Shown here: positions 55,922 to 64,000 of the stretch, piece by piece
How positions within the stretch are numbered: position 1 is the stretch's first letter
Layout of the letters: every line of letters starts with the position of its first letter
Assembly (NCBI RefSeq): GCF_040110915.1
Contig: NZ_CP157793.1
Coordinates: forward strand, 942,939-1,006,938
From: Stappia sp.
GTDB lineage: Bacteria > Pseudomonadota > Alphaproteobacteria > Rhizobiales > Stappiaceae
Reading direction: 5' to 3'
Length of the DNA: 64,000 bases
Translations under genes and position numbers: made by a program
Notes under the pieces: model-generated
What the model was told of the DNA's origin: nothing
The model's database searches: none
The model's input: only the letters and a program-made list of their open reading frames with translations

Positions 55922-57676
55922 GTGACGTCCGAACCCACGCTGTCCCCGCTCGAGCGCCTGATCTGGGCGTCGCTCGGCGCGGTCTCCATCGCCTTTCATC
56001 TCGGGCTCGTGTTCTCCGGCCTCGTGCCGAACCTCGTCAGCCGGCCGCTGCACATGGCGCTCGCGCTGCCCTTCGTGCTGGTGCTGATGGCGAAGACGCC
56101 CTTCGAGCGGCGCACGGGGGCGGCGATCGCCGCGCTCGGCATGGCCGCCTGCCTCTGGGTGGCGTGGAACGCCGACGCGCTCGGCGATCAATACGGCTAT
56201 CTTTCAGGGCCGGTCCAGATGGGGCTGGCGTTGCTCCTGCTCGCCGTGGTGCTGGAAATGGCGCGCCGGGCCATTGGCTGGCCGCTGCCGCTGGTCGCGA
56301 GCCTGGCGCTCGCCTATGCGGTCTGGGGGGCTGCGATCCCGGGCGAATTCGGCCATCCGGGTCTGCCGATGGCGAGCCTCTTCGGCACGCTGACGATTGC
56401 CGAAGGCGGCCTGTGGGGCAAGCTCACCGGCGTGTCGGTGGGCGTGGTGGCGATCTTCGTGATCTTCGGCGCGGTGCTCAACGCCGGCGAGGCGGGGCAG
56501 GGCTTCATGAATGTCGCGGCCGCCGCCGCCGGACGGTTGCGCGGCGGAGCGGCGAAGGTGTCCGTCATTTCCTCCGCGCTGTTCGGGTCGATTTCCGGCT
56601 CGGCCTCCGCCAATGTCGCCTCCACCGGCGCGATCACCCTGCCGGCCATGACCCGGCTCGGCTATCCCCGCGCCCTGGCCGGCGCGGTCGAATCGGTCGC
56701 CTCCTCCGGCGGGCAGATCATGCCGCCGCTGATGGGGGCGGGCGCCTTCGTGATGGTGGAACTGACCGGCACGCCCTATGCCGAGATCATGCTCGCCGCC
56801 CTGTTGCCGGCGATGCTCTATTTCCTCGCCGTGTGGGTCGGCATCGACGCCTTTTCCTGGCGCCATACGCTCAGGGGCCTTGCGGCGGAAGACCGGCCGG
56901 GCGCGCGCGCGGTGCTGATCACCTCCGCCTTCTTCCTCGTGCCCTTTTCGGTGCTCCTGTGGGGCATGTTCGGTCTCGGCGTGACACCACAATACGCCGC
57001 GTCGCTGGCGATCCTCGCCGGCGCGGCGCTGCTGTTCTTCGATGCCCGGCTGACGCTGCGTCTGGAAACCGCCTGCATCACCGCCGGTCGGCAGATCGCG
57101 ACGATTGCCGCGATCATCCTGTGCGCTTCCATCGTCATCGGCGTGCTGGGCCTGACCGGGCTCGGCGTGAAGATCACTTCGCTGATTCTTTCCGGCTCGG
57201 GCGGATACCTGTGGCCGGCGCTGCTGCTGACGGCGGTCGCCTGTCTCGTGCTCGGCATGGAGGTGCCGACCACGGCGGCCTATGTGATCTGCGTCTCGGT
57301 CGCCGGCCCGGCGCTGATCGCGCTCGGGCTCGATCCCCTGCAGGCGCATCTCTTCGTCTTCTGGTACGCGCTTCTGTCGACCATCACGCCGCCGGTGTGC
57401 GGCGCGGTCTTCATCGCCGCCGGGATGGTGGGCGAGAACTGGCTGAAGGTCGCGCTGTCGGCGATGGCGCTCGGCCTCGGGCTCTATCTCGTGCCGCTCG
57501 GCATGGTCGCCAATCCGGCCCTCATCGCCTTGAGCGCGGATCCCGGCGCGGCCCTTCTCGCCGCCGCGAAGGTGGGCGCAAGCCTCGCCGCGATCTCCTT
57601 CGGCGTGATCGCCCCGCTCCATTGGGCGTTGCGTGTTCTCCTCGTCGTCGCCGGCGGGGTGCTGCTCTTCGTGTGA
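55922..57676 (+). CDS. TRAP transporter permease, fused DctQ-DctM (4TM/12TM)
   Basis: The 584-residue inner-membrane protein begins with GTG at 55922. The N-terminal 150 residues form the small DctQ-like four-helix module, and the remainder is the DctM-like module with SSALFGSISGSASANVASTG and SSGGQIMPPLMGAGAF. TAXI receptors typically work with fused permeases of this kind, driven by the sodium or proton gradient rather than ATP. A shorter distance than usual separates it from the receptor gene. No catabolic gene is attached to hint at the substrate. Confidence 0.93.
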   Translation: MTSEPTLSPLERLIWASLGAVSIAFHLGLVFSGLVPNLVSRPLHMALALPFVLVLMAKTPFERRTGAAIAALGMAACLWVAWNADALGDQYGYLSGPVQMGLALLLLAVVLEMARRAIGWPLPLVASLALAYAVWGAAIPGEFGHPGLPMASLFGTLTIAEGGLWGKLTGVSVGVVAIFVIFGAVLNAGEAGQGFMNVAAAAAGRLRGGAAKVSVISSALFGSISGSASANVASTGAITLPAMTRLGYPRALAGAVESVASSGGQIMPPLMGAGAFVMVELTGTPYAEIMLAALLPAMLYFLAVWVGIDAFSWRHTLRGLAAEDRPGARAVLITSAFFLVPFSVLLWGMFGLGVTPQYAASLAILAGAALLFFDARLTLRLETACITAGRQIATIAAIILCASIVIGVLGLTGLGVKITSLILSGSGGYLWPALLLTAVACLVLGMEVPTTAAYVICVSVAGPALIALGLDPLQAHLFVFWYALLSTITPPVCGAVFIAAGMVGENWLKVALSAMALGLGLYLVPLGMVANPALIALSADPGAALLAAAKVGASLAAISFGVIAPLHWALRVLLVVAGGVLLFV

Positions 57677-57680
57677 GGGG

Positions 57681-58314
57681 CGGCGTCTCCACTCGCCGCA
57701 GCCGTCATCCCCGACTTGATCGGGGATCCATTGGCGCCCGCAGCGGAGGCGGATCGTCGCGGTGCGGTCGGAAATGCACTGCCCCAAGACGCTGCCGGAA
57801 TGTTCGGCACCGTGGAGTGGACCCCGGCTCGGAGGCCGGGGTGACGACAGTGTGTGGGGCGTTTGTCCTGCGCTCCGCGAGCCCCGAGTGATTCCGGGAT
57901 TGTTTCTGTTGACGGCGTCTCCACTCGCCGCAGCCGTCATCCCCGACTTGATCGGGGATCCATTGGTGCCCTCAGCGGAGGCGGATCGTCGCGGTGCGGT
58001 CGGAAATGCACTGCCCCAAGACGCTGTCGGAATGTGCGGCACCGTGGATTGGACCCCGGCTCGGAGGCCGGGGTGACGACAGTTTGTGGGGCGTTTGTCC
58101 TGCGCTCCGCGAGCCCCGAGTGGTTCCGGGATTGTTTCTGTTGACGGCGTCTCCACTCGCCGCAGTTGTCATCCCCGGCTTGATCGGGGATCCATTGGTG
58201 CCCTCAGCGGTGGCGGATCGTCGCGGTGCGGTCGGAAATGCGCCGCCCTACGACACTGCCGGAATGTTCGGCACCGTGGAGTGGACCCCGGCTCGGGGGC
58301 CGGGGTGACGACGG
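57681..58314. repeat. Three tandem 232-bp repeats of a palindromic intergenic element
   Basis: The copies begin at 57681, 57913 and 58145 with an exact 232-bp period. The first two are complete and about 96 percent identical; the third stops after about 170 bp. Each holds a hairpin ATCCCCGACTTGATCGGGGAT and a second, ACCCCGGCTCGGAGGCCGGG, and the outer ends (CCGTCATCCCC and GGGGTGACGAC) are inverted, like a REP/BIME or MITE-type unit. Open frames across them are consequences of the period, not genes. This fills the gap after the TRAP permease. Confidence 0.9.
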
Positions 58315-58393
58315 AGAGCGGGGCGGACGCGACATCGCGAATTCCCCCTTCGCGCTTCCCTTTCGCGCGTCTCTTGGGCGCCTGGCTTCGCAT

Positions 58394-58423
58394 GAAAAAA
58401 AGCGGGGGCCGTGCGCCCCCGCT
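58394..58423 (-). terminator. Terminator of the binding-protein/deacylase operon
   Basis: On the minus strand an 8-bp stem (GCGGGGGC with GCCCCCGC) is followed by seven T residues, about 35 bases after the stop of the binding-protein gene. Confidence 0.88.
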
Positions 58424-58457
58424 CCCGGGTCCTGCGTCAGGCCGGGCAGGCGCGGCC

Positions 58458-59960
58458 TCAGTCGGTCCAGCGCACGCCCGTGAGGTCGTTGGCCTGGATC
58501 GGTGCGTTGACCCAAAGCCCTTCGATCTTGGCGTTCCACACGCCCGCCTTGGCGAACTGGAACAGAAAGACGTTGACCGCGTCGGCGGTGACGATCTCCT
58601 GCGCCTCGCGCATCAGCGCGTAGCGGGTGTCTTTGTCCGTCGTCCTGTCGAGCCTTGCGATCACCGCGTCGAGGGCCTCGCTGTCGTACTGGAAGTAATA
58701 GTCGTCGCGGGCATAGATGCCGATATCCATCGGCTCGGTGTGCGACACGATGGTGAAGTCGTAGTCCTTGCCGCGAAACACTTCCGACAGCCATTGCGCC
58801 CATTCCAGAGGCACGATTTCCAGCTCGATGCCGATCTTCTTCAGATCCGAGGCGATCAGCTCGCCGCCGCGCCGGGCGTAGGTCGGCGGCGGCAGCTTCA
58901 GCGTCGCGGAGAAGCCGTCCGGATAGCCGGCGTCCGCAAGCAGCGCCTTCGCCGCGTCGAGGTCCAGCGGATAGGTGTCGGTGAGATCGAGATAGGCGGG
59001 ATGATGCGGCGCGAAATGGGTGCCGATGGGCGTGCCGACGCCGAACATCGCCCCGTCGATGATCGCCTGACGATCGACGGCATGGGAGATCGCGCGGCGC
59101 ACCCGCACGTCGGCGAGCGGCCCGGCCTTGTTGTTCATGGCAAGGATCGTCTCGCCCTCGGTCGAGCCGACCGCCACGGTGAAGCGCGGATCGGCCTCAA
59201 GCAGTGGAAGGTTCTCCACGCCCTGAAACTGGGGGAAGGCGTCGACGTCGCCGGCCATCAGCGCGGCGAGCCCCGCGGCCGGATCGGCGATGATCTTGAA
59301 GGTGGCTTTTTCGAGGGCGACCGGCGCGCCCCAGTAATCCGGGTTCTTCACGATCTCGATGCGGTCGCCCTGCACCCAGCGGGCCAGGGTGAAGGGGCCG
59401 GTGCCCACCGGCTCGGCCTTGTTGGTGTCGGCCGTTTCCGGCGCGACCATCGCCGCGTCGCCCCAGCCCAGATTGAACAGGAAGGCGCCGTTCGGCTCGG
59501 CGAGCGTGACCTTCAGCGTCGTCGGATCGACCGCCTCCACGCTCTCGATGCCGGCGAAAAGGGGTTTCTGGGCGTTGGTGCTGTCCTCTGCGCGTGCCCG
59601 GTCGAGCGAGAACTTCGCGTCCTCGGCGTCGAAGGCGGTGCCGTCGTGGAAGGTGACGCCGGAGCGCAGCGTGAAGGTGTAGACCCGCCCGTCCTCGGAA
59701 ATCTCCCAGCTTTCGGCGAGCCACGGGCGCACCGCGCCCTCCGCGTCGATGCGGGTGAGCCCCTCGAAGATATTGGCATAGGTGATCTCGTCGATGGCCG
59801 CCGCCGCGCCCGCCGTCGGGTCGAGATGCGGCGGCTCCAGCCGTATGCCGAGCGTCAGGTCGCTGCGCGCGGCCTGCGCCGGCAGCGCGCCGCCGATGCC
59901 GAGCGCCCCGAGCGCGAGGACGGCGGCCAGAAAGCGCCGCCGGGTTGCCGATGCCATCAT
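58458..59960 (-). CDS. Family 5 (peptide-type) ABC substrate-binding protein
   Basis: The 500-residue exported protein has an N-terminus MASATRRRFLAAVLALGALGIGG, which resembles a Tat signal (RRRF). The family 5 fold follows: TFTLRSGVTFHDGTAFDAEDAKFSLDRA, RVRRAISHAVDRQAI and the C-terminal lobe. It follows an M20 deacylase gene by 39 bases and is the last gene before a terminator. No permeases are next to it; it may serve the binding-protein-less peptide-type transporter at 47.4-50.9 kb, which is only a suggestion. Confidence 0.9.
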   Translation of the reverse strand: MMASATRRRFLAAVLALGALGIGGALPAQAARSDLTLGIRLEPPHLDPTAGAAAAIDEITYANIFEGLTRIDAEGAVRPWLAESWEISEDGRVYTFTLRSGVTFHDGTAFDAEDAKFSLDRARAEDSTNAQKPLFAGIESVEAVDPTTLKVTLAEPNGAFLFNLGWGDAAMVAPETADTNKAEPVGTGPFTLARWVQGDRIEIVKNPDYWGAPVALEKATFKIIADPAAGLAALMAGDVDAFPQFQGVENLPLLEADPRFTVAVGSTEGETILAMNNKAGPLADVRVRRAISHAVDRQAIIDGAMFGVGTPIGTHFAPHHPAYLDLTDTYPLDLDAAKALLADAGYPDGFSATLKLPPPTYARRGGELIASDLKKIGIELEIVPLEWAQWLSEVFRGKDYDFTIVSHTEPMDIGIYARDDYYFQYDSEALDAVIARLDRTTDKDTRYALMREAQEIVTADAVNVFLFQFAKAGVWNAKIEGLWVNAPIQANDLTGVRWTD

Positions 59961-59999
59961 GAAAAATCCCCTCCCGTTCCTGTCCCGATGGAGACGAGA

Positions 60000-61271
60000 C
60001 TATACCGCGCCCGTCAGCAGCGCGAGGCTCGCCTGCGCCATCACCTTGGCGCTGTCGACCATGTCGTCGATGCCGACGAATTCGTCCGGCCGATGCGCCA
60101 TGTCGAGAATGCCCGGACCATAGGCGATGCAATCGTGCAGATGGCCGATGCGGGCGATATGCTTCTGGTCGTAGGTCCCCGGCGAAATCACGTAGTCGGG
60201 CGTCGTCGCGAGCACGTCGCGGATGCCGTTGGCGACGGCGCGCACCACCGGGGCGTCGCGCTCCGTCATGGTCGGGATCACCTCCATCAGGTCGCGGATG
60301 CGGTAGTCGAATTTTTCGCGGGTGCGGGCGAGATCGTCGAGGATATCCATCACCTCGCCCTTCACCTCCTCCAGGCTTTCCTCGATGAGAAAGCGGCGGT
60401 CGATCACCATCCGGCAACTGTCGGGCACGCAAGGGGAGGGCAGGCCGTCGAAGCCCTCCGGCTGGCCGCCATGCAGGGCGTTGATGTTGAGCGTGGAGGA
60501 CCGCGCGCCCTCCGGCACCACGGGCATGTCAGTGTGCTTGGCCGCGAGTCTCGGGTAGAGGTCGCGCTCGAAGCGCTCCAGCACCGAGCCCATGTGGCGC
60601 ACGGCGCAGTCGCCGAGAAACGGCATGGAGCCATGCGCGATGGAGCCGCGCGTCTCGATCTCCGCCCACCACACGCCGCGATGGCCGAGGCAGATGCGGT
60701 CCTTGTTGAGCGGTTCGGGGATGATCACGTGATCGACGCGGGGCTTGGAGAACAGGCCCTTGCTTGCCAGATAGGCGACGCCGCCGAAGCCGCCGGATTC
60801 CTCGTCCACCGTGCCGGAGATCTCGATGGCGCCGGGAAACTCGGGCACCGCCTCGATCAGCGCCTCGACCGCGACGATGGAGGCGGCGAGCCCGCCCTTC
60901 ATGTCGCAGGCGCCGCGGCCGTAGACCTTGCCGTCGCGCACGGTGCCGCCGAAGGGGTCGACCGTCCAGCCGTGGCCTGCCTCCACCACGTCGATGTGCG
61001 AGTTGAAATGCACGCAGGGGCCGGGGCGTTTGCCCTCGATGCGGGCGACGACATTCGTTCGGGGATAGCGCGCGCTGTCGCCGGGCGTGTCCTCGCCGCG
61101 CAGGTAGGCGACCTCGAAGCCGCGCGCGGCGAGCCTTCGTCCGATGTATTCCGCGCAAGGCGTGTAGGCCTCGCCGGGCGGGTTGACCGTCGGAATGCGG
61201 ATCAGGTCCTGCGTCAGGGCGACGAGCGCGTCGCGCTTGTCGTCGATGCGCCGAAAAAGCGCCTCCAGCAT
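60000..61271 (-). CDS. M20-family metallo-deacylase (ArgE/DapE type)
   Basis: The 423-residue di-zinc amidohydrolase has metal ligand motifs NSHIDVVEAG, YGRGACDMKGG and the DEESGGFGG pair. The C-terminal His motif lies in the last third. It removes an acyl group from an amino acid or small peptide; the precise substrate is unknown. The ATG at 61271 precedes the first conserved block by about 20 residues. It is divergent from the DUF6030 gene (162 bases between starts) and is followed by a family 5 binding protein, so uptake and hydrolysis of an N-acyl compound is likely. Confidence 0.88.
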   Translation of the reverse strand: MLEALFRRIDDKRDALVALTQDLIRIPTVNPPGEAYTPCAEYIGRRLAARGFEVAYLRGEDTPGDSARYPRTNVVARIEGKRPGPCVHFNSHIDVVEAGHGWTVDPFGGTVRDGKVYGRGACDMKGGLAASIVAVEALIEAVPEFPGAIEISGTVDEESGGFGGVAYLASKGLFSKPRVDHVIIPEPLNKDRICLGHRGVWWAEIETRGSIAHGSMPFLGDCAVRHMGSVLERFERDLYPRLAAKHTDMPVVPEGARSSTLNINALHGGQPEGFDGLPSPCVPDSCRMVIDRRFLIEESLEEVKGEVMDILDDLARTREKFDYRIRDLMEVIPTMTERDAPVVRAVANGIRDVLATTPDYVISPGTYDQKHIARIGHLHDCIAYGPGILDMAHRPDEFVGIDDMVDSAKVMAQASLALLTGAV

Positions 61272-61432
61272 GCTCCCTCCCGTGCTACGACTGACGCGAA
61301 GCGACCGGCGGCCGCGGCGCGTGACGTCCCTCATGGTGCACCAGGCCCGCGCCCGGTTCCAGCGTGCCGACAGGCATTTGCGCGAAAATGCCCAACCGCT
61401 CGAGCGACGAGACGGGGTCAACGAGACGGGAC

Positions 61433-62335
61433 ATGTCAGACGACGCGAGGTCACAGCCTTCGCAGGGCGCGGCGCCGGCCGCGAGCGGCCACGACGTGCT
61501 GCTGCGGCTGAGGCGCCGTCAGGCGCTGCGGCGCGGGCTGGCCCTCATCGCGGTCGCCGTGGCCGTGCTCGTCGCCGCCCTCGTCGCCGCGCGGATCGTG
61601 GGCCCCGCGCCGGTGCCCGAGACCGATCTCGCGCAGCCGCCCGCCGGTCTGCCGCCGGATCCGCTCGGCGCGCTGGCGCCCGAGCCGCGCGCCCGGCTGC
61701 TGGCGCCCGCCCTCGACCGCTCGGCGACCTTCAAACGCACCTACGGCGGGCACCCGAAGGACCTCTGTGCGGCGATCGACCGGCTCGGCGTGCCGATGTC
61801 GGACTGGAAGCCGGACCCCTTCGTGGCCGGCTTCTGGTACTGCGCGAGCGATCTGGTGCGCATCGGACGCGAGGCGCCGGACGGGCGACGCTCGACGCTC
61901 TTCGTCAACCTGCGCGGCCCGGCGGAGGAGGCGCTGACCAGCGTCCGCCTCAAGCTCTCCGGCGACAATCCGGCGAGCGCGGAGGCCGCGCGCGCCGCAC
62001 TCCTGCGCGTGCTCGACGCCATCGGCCGCCGCTACGGCTGGCCCTGGCCGGACGATCTGGAGCAAGCCGTGCGCGCCGGGCAGGCCATTGATCTGAACTC
62101 CTTCGGCCTGCGCATGCGGGTGCTGCCGGAGGATCCGGAACTGACGAGCGATGCGGCCGGTCTGCCCCGTCTCAACGTGATCCTCAACTTCCCGGGCGTG
62201 GATCTCGTCGCCCCGGCGGAACTTTTCGCGCCGTTTTCCTGGGAGGAGGAGCGGCACCCGCGCAGGGCCCGGCCGCAGGGCGGCGGCCGGCTCGTGCCGC
62301 GTGCGGACGATCCTAGCGTCCCGGGAGCGGAATGA
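61433..62335 (+). CDS. DUF6030-type membrane-anchored protein of unknown function
   Basis: The 300-residue protein has one hydrophobic segment near the N-terminus ([21 protein letters not shown]) after an Arg-rich stretch, so it is anchored with a large part outside. The soluble part contains [21 protein letters not shown] and [14 protein letters not shown], a pattern I recall from the DUF6030 family of Hyphomicrobiales, with two paired cysteines. Function is unknown. It overlaps the convergent pirin gene by 23 bases. Confidence 0.7.
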   Translation: MSDDARSQPSQGAAPAASGHDVLLRLRRRQALRRGLALIAVAVAVLVAALVAARIVGPAPVPETDLAQPPAGLPPDPLGALAPEPRARLLAPALDRSATFKRTYGGHPKDLCAAIDRLGVPMSDWKPDPFVAGFWYCASDLVRIGREAPDGRRSTLFVNLRGPAEEALTSVRLKLSGDNPASAEAARAALLRVLDAIGRRYGWPWPDDLEQAVRAGQAIDLNSFGLRMRVLPEDPELTSDAAGLPRLNVILNFPGVDLVAPAELFAPFSWEEERHPRRARPQGGGRLVPRADDPSVPGAE

Positions 62336-63239
62336 AATCCTCCGCGTCGCCCGGCACCGTGTCGAAGCGCATGCGCTTCCAGTCGTCCTTGGCCTGTTCG
62401 ATGCGCTCCTTCGACGAGGAGACGAAGTTCCACCAGATATAGCGCGGCTCGTCCATCGGCTCGCCGCCGAGGATCAGGAAGCGCGCCGGATCGGGCCCGG
62501 CCGCCGTCACGGTGATGCGGTCGCCCGGCTTGAAGACGAGCAACCGCCCGGCCTCGAAGGTCTCGCCGGCGATCTCCACCGTGCCGCCGACGGTGTAGAG
62601 CGCGCGTTCCTCGTGGAGCGCATCGAGCGGAAGGCTGCGGCCCGGCTCCAGGCTCACATCCGCATAGATGGTCTCAGAGGCCGTCTTGACCGGGGAACGT
62701 GCGCCATACATCTCGCCGGCGATCACGCGCACCGTCGCGCCGCGATCCTCCAGCACCGGCAGATCGGCGCGCCCGACATGCTCGAAGGCCGGGGCGGTTT
62801 CTTCCGCGTGTTTGGGCAGCGCCACCCAACTCTGGATGCCGAACAGCTTGCGTCGCTTCGTCTTCCACTCCGGGTCCTCGCGCTCGGAATGGACGATGCC
62901 GGAGCCCGCCGTCATCCAGTTCAACTCGCCCGGGCGAATGATCATGTCCGAGCCGAGGCTGTCGCGGTGGTGCACTTCGCCCTCGAAGAGATAGGTCACG
63001 GTGGCGAGCCCGATATGGGGATGCGGCCGCACGTCGATGCCGCCCGTCTCCAGAAACTCCGCCGGTCCCATCTGGTCGAAGAAGATGAAGGGCCCCACCA
63101 TCTGCCGCTTCGGCGAGGGCAGCGCGCGGCGCACCTCGAAGCCGCCGAGATCGCGGGCCCGCGGCACGATCAGCGTGTCGATGAGATCGCAGGCGCTCGC
63201 GTCGCCGGGGGTGGGGTCGAAGTCTGGCATCCAGGTCAT
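62313..63239 (-). CDS. Pirin-family protein
   Basis: The 308-residue double-cupin protein has the pirin signature [28 protein letters not shown], which supplies the metal-binding histidines and glutamate, and [18 protein letters not shown] following. Family members act as quercetin 2,3-dioxygenases or as redox-responsive regulators. The ATG at 63239 (or the second at 63230) precedes the barrel directly. It is convergent with the DUF6030 gene and divergent from the sulfatase at 63561. Confidence 0.92.
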   Translation of the reverse strand: MTWMPDFDPTPGDASACDLIDTLIVPRARDLGGFEVRRALPSPKRQMVGPFIFFDQMGPAEFLETGGIDVRPHPHIGLATVTYLFEGEVHHRDSLGSDMIIRPGELNWMTAGSGIVHSEREDPEWKTKRRKLFGIQSWVALPKHAEETAPAFEHVGRADLPVLEDRGATVRVIAGEMYGARSPVKTASETIYADVSLEPGRSLPLDALHEERALYTVGGTVEIAGETFEAGRLLVFKPGDRITVTAAGPDPARFLILGGEPMDEPRYIWWNFVSSSKERIEQAKDDWKRMRFDTVPGDAEDFIPLPGR

Positions 63240-63560
63240 GATCGGGTCGCTCCGCTTGCGCGTCGTCCGGGGGCCGGGTCCCGGCCACCTCAAAGGGCCG
63301 TGGAAAAGCCCGCTCGCCAAGGCTACACGAGACCAAGTGTCTCGTACTTGTCATGGTTTCCCAAGATAGTCGCGCGACGCCCGCGCGCCAGCCGGTCGTC
63401 TCGCGACGCGCTGTTTCCGTTTTGCGAACAGTGGAGGATCTCGGGCGCGATTGTCTTCCCACTCTGCGGTCGACTCCGCAGGGCATCCCGGGACAGGTCA
63501 TGTCATCCTGTGGCGCGGGCCCAAGGGGATTCGCGTCAGGTTCCAGTCGGATTGATCTTC

Positions 63561-64000
63561 ATGCTCAACGTTCTGCTCATCACCGCCGACCAGTGGCGCG
63601 GCGACTGCCTCGGCATTGCCGGGCATCCTCAGGTCAGGACGCCGAACATCGACGCGCTGGCCGCCGAGGGCGTCCATTTCGCGCGCCATTATTGCCAGGC
63701 CGCGCCCTGCGCGCCGGCGCGCGCCTGCCTCTACACCGGGCTTTACCAGATGACCAACCGGGTGGTGCGCAACGGCACGCCGCTCGATGCCCGTCACGAT
63801 ACCATCGCGCTCGCGGCGCGCCGTGCCGGCTACGATCCGACCCTCTTCGGCTACACCGACCAGGCGGTCGATCCGCGCACCGTCACGGGCGACGATCCCT
63901 GGCTGAGGACCTATGAGGGCATTCTGCCCGGCCTGAGCGTGCGCGTCCGCGTGCCGGAGGATCACGGGCCGTGGCTCTCCTGGCTGGAGGCGCGCGGTCA
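63561..64000 (+). CDS. Sulfatase/phosphonate monoester hydrolase, 5' part (continues beyond the window)
   Basis: From the ATG at 63561 the frame runs open to the end of the window. The start is NVLLITADQWRGDCLG, with metal-binding Asp10 and the DQ of phosphonate monoester hydrolases. The formylglycine motif is C50-A-P-A-R54 in QAAPCAPARACLYTG, and NGTPLDARHD matches the same group. These enzymes hydrolyse sulfate esters or phosphonate/phosphate monoesters after conversion of the Cys to formylglycine. Which of the two activities it has cannot be told from the first 146 residues. Confidence 0.88.
   Translation, partial: MLNVLLITADQWRGDCLGIAGHPQVRTPNIDALAAEGVHFARHYCQAAPCAPARACLYTGLYQMTNRVVRNGTPLDARHDTIALAARRAGYDPTLFGYTDQAVDPRTVTGDDPWLRTYEGILPGLSVRVRVPEDHGPWLSWLEARG

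Noticed and set aside
57681..58314. The spaced 232-bp repeats as a CRISPR array
   Set aside because: Units are far too long, contiguous without unique spacers, and no cas genes are present.
57682..58483. Several overlapping open frames of about 100 codons on both strands with similar translations
   Set aside because: They result from the 232-bp tandem repeat, whose period is not a multiple of three but whose hairpins lack stops; no ribosome-binding sites or family matches.

Overview
This is a 64 kb stretch of GC-rich chromosome (roughly two thirds G+C by eye). It looks like an alphaproteobacterium, most likely Hyphomicrobiales. Signs for this are the fused anthranilate synthase TrpE(G) behind a short three-Trp leader peptide, the abundance of periplasmic-binding-protein transporters, a DUF6030-type protein, and a palindromic intergenic repeat (GTCATCCCC...GGGGTGACGAC) typical of this class. 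The genus cannot be fixed from this window. There are no rRNA or tRNA genes, no CRISPR array, no phage and no intact transposon. The only mobile-element trace is a decayed IS5-type transposase. This is mostly metabolic and transport chromosome.

Layout. 0-5 kb: a membrane class III nucleotide cyclase, a short-chain dehydrogenase, a DUF418 membrane protein, a secreted DUF1194 protein and a small exported protein. 5.3-10.1 kb: a complete branched-chain-type (HAAT) ABC transporter preceded by a near-perfect 28-bp palindrome. 10.2-16 kb: an SGNH hydrolase, an orphan Tat-exported binding protein, a small coiled-coil protein and two tandem exported paralogues of unknown function. 16-21 kb: ilvD, the IS5 fossil, an AT-rich gap and a soluble chemoreceptor with duplicated PAS domains. 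21-30.3 kb: a CoA-dependent aerobic anthranilate (2-aminobenzoate) degradation cluster around a second copy of the same palindrome. 30.4-33.5 kb: a nitroreductase and the attenuated trpE(G) gene. 33.6-45 kb: a LysR-controlled divergent locus with two N-acyl amino acid hydrolases on one side and a peptide-type ABC transporter, N-formylglutamate amidohydrolase and serA on the other. 45-51 kb: a cupin protein, a YceI protein, a ROK kinase and a peptide-type ABC transporter lacking its binding protein. 51-57.7 kb: a betaine/choline-type ABC transporter and a TAXI-type TRAP transporter. 57.7-58.3 kb: three tandem 232-bp repeats. 58.4-64 kb: a binding protein plus M20 deacylase operon, a DUF6030 protein, a pirin and the start of a sulfatase/phosphonate monoester hydrolase.

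How the genes work together. The most informative signal is the palindrome shared by the HAAT transporter (5348-5375) and the anthraniloyl-CoA locus (24584-24611), which lie 19 kb apart. The second locus encodes a MarR-family regulator, so the transporter is probably the uptake system of the same regulon. The pathway can be read as ligase, then monooxygenase/reductase, then beta-oxidation-like steps with a crotonase, a dehydrogenase, an acyl-CoA dehydrogenase and a RidA-type deaminase. The crotonase and the RidA homologue each lack a residue that is usually diagnostic, which fits unusual thioester substrates. Anthranilate synthesis, with its own Trp-sensing leader, lies beside anthranilate breakdown. 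A second theme is scavenging of N-acylated amino acids: peptide-type transporters are linked to three unrelated deacylase families at 33.6-43.6 kb and to a further M20 deacylase at 58-61 kb.
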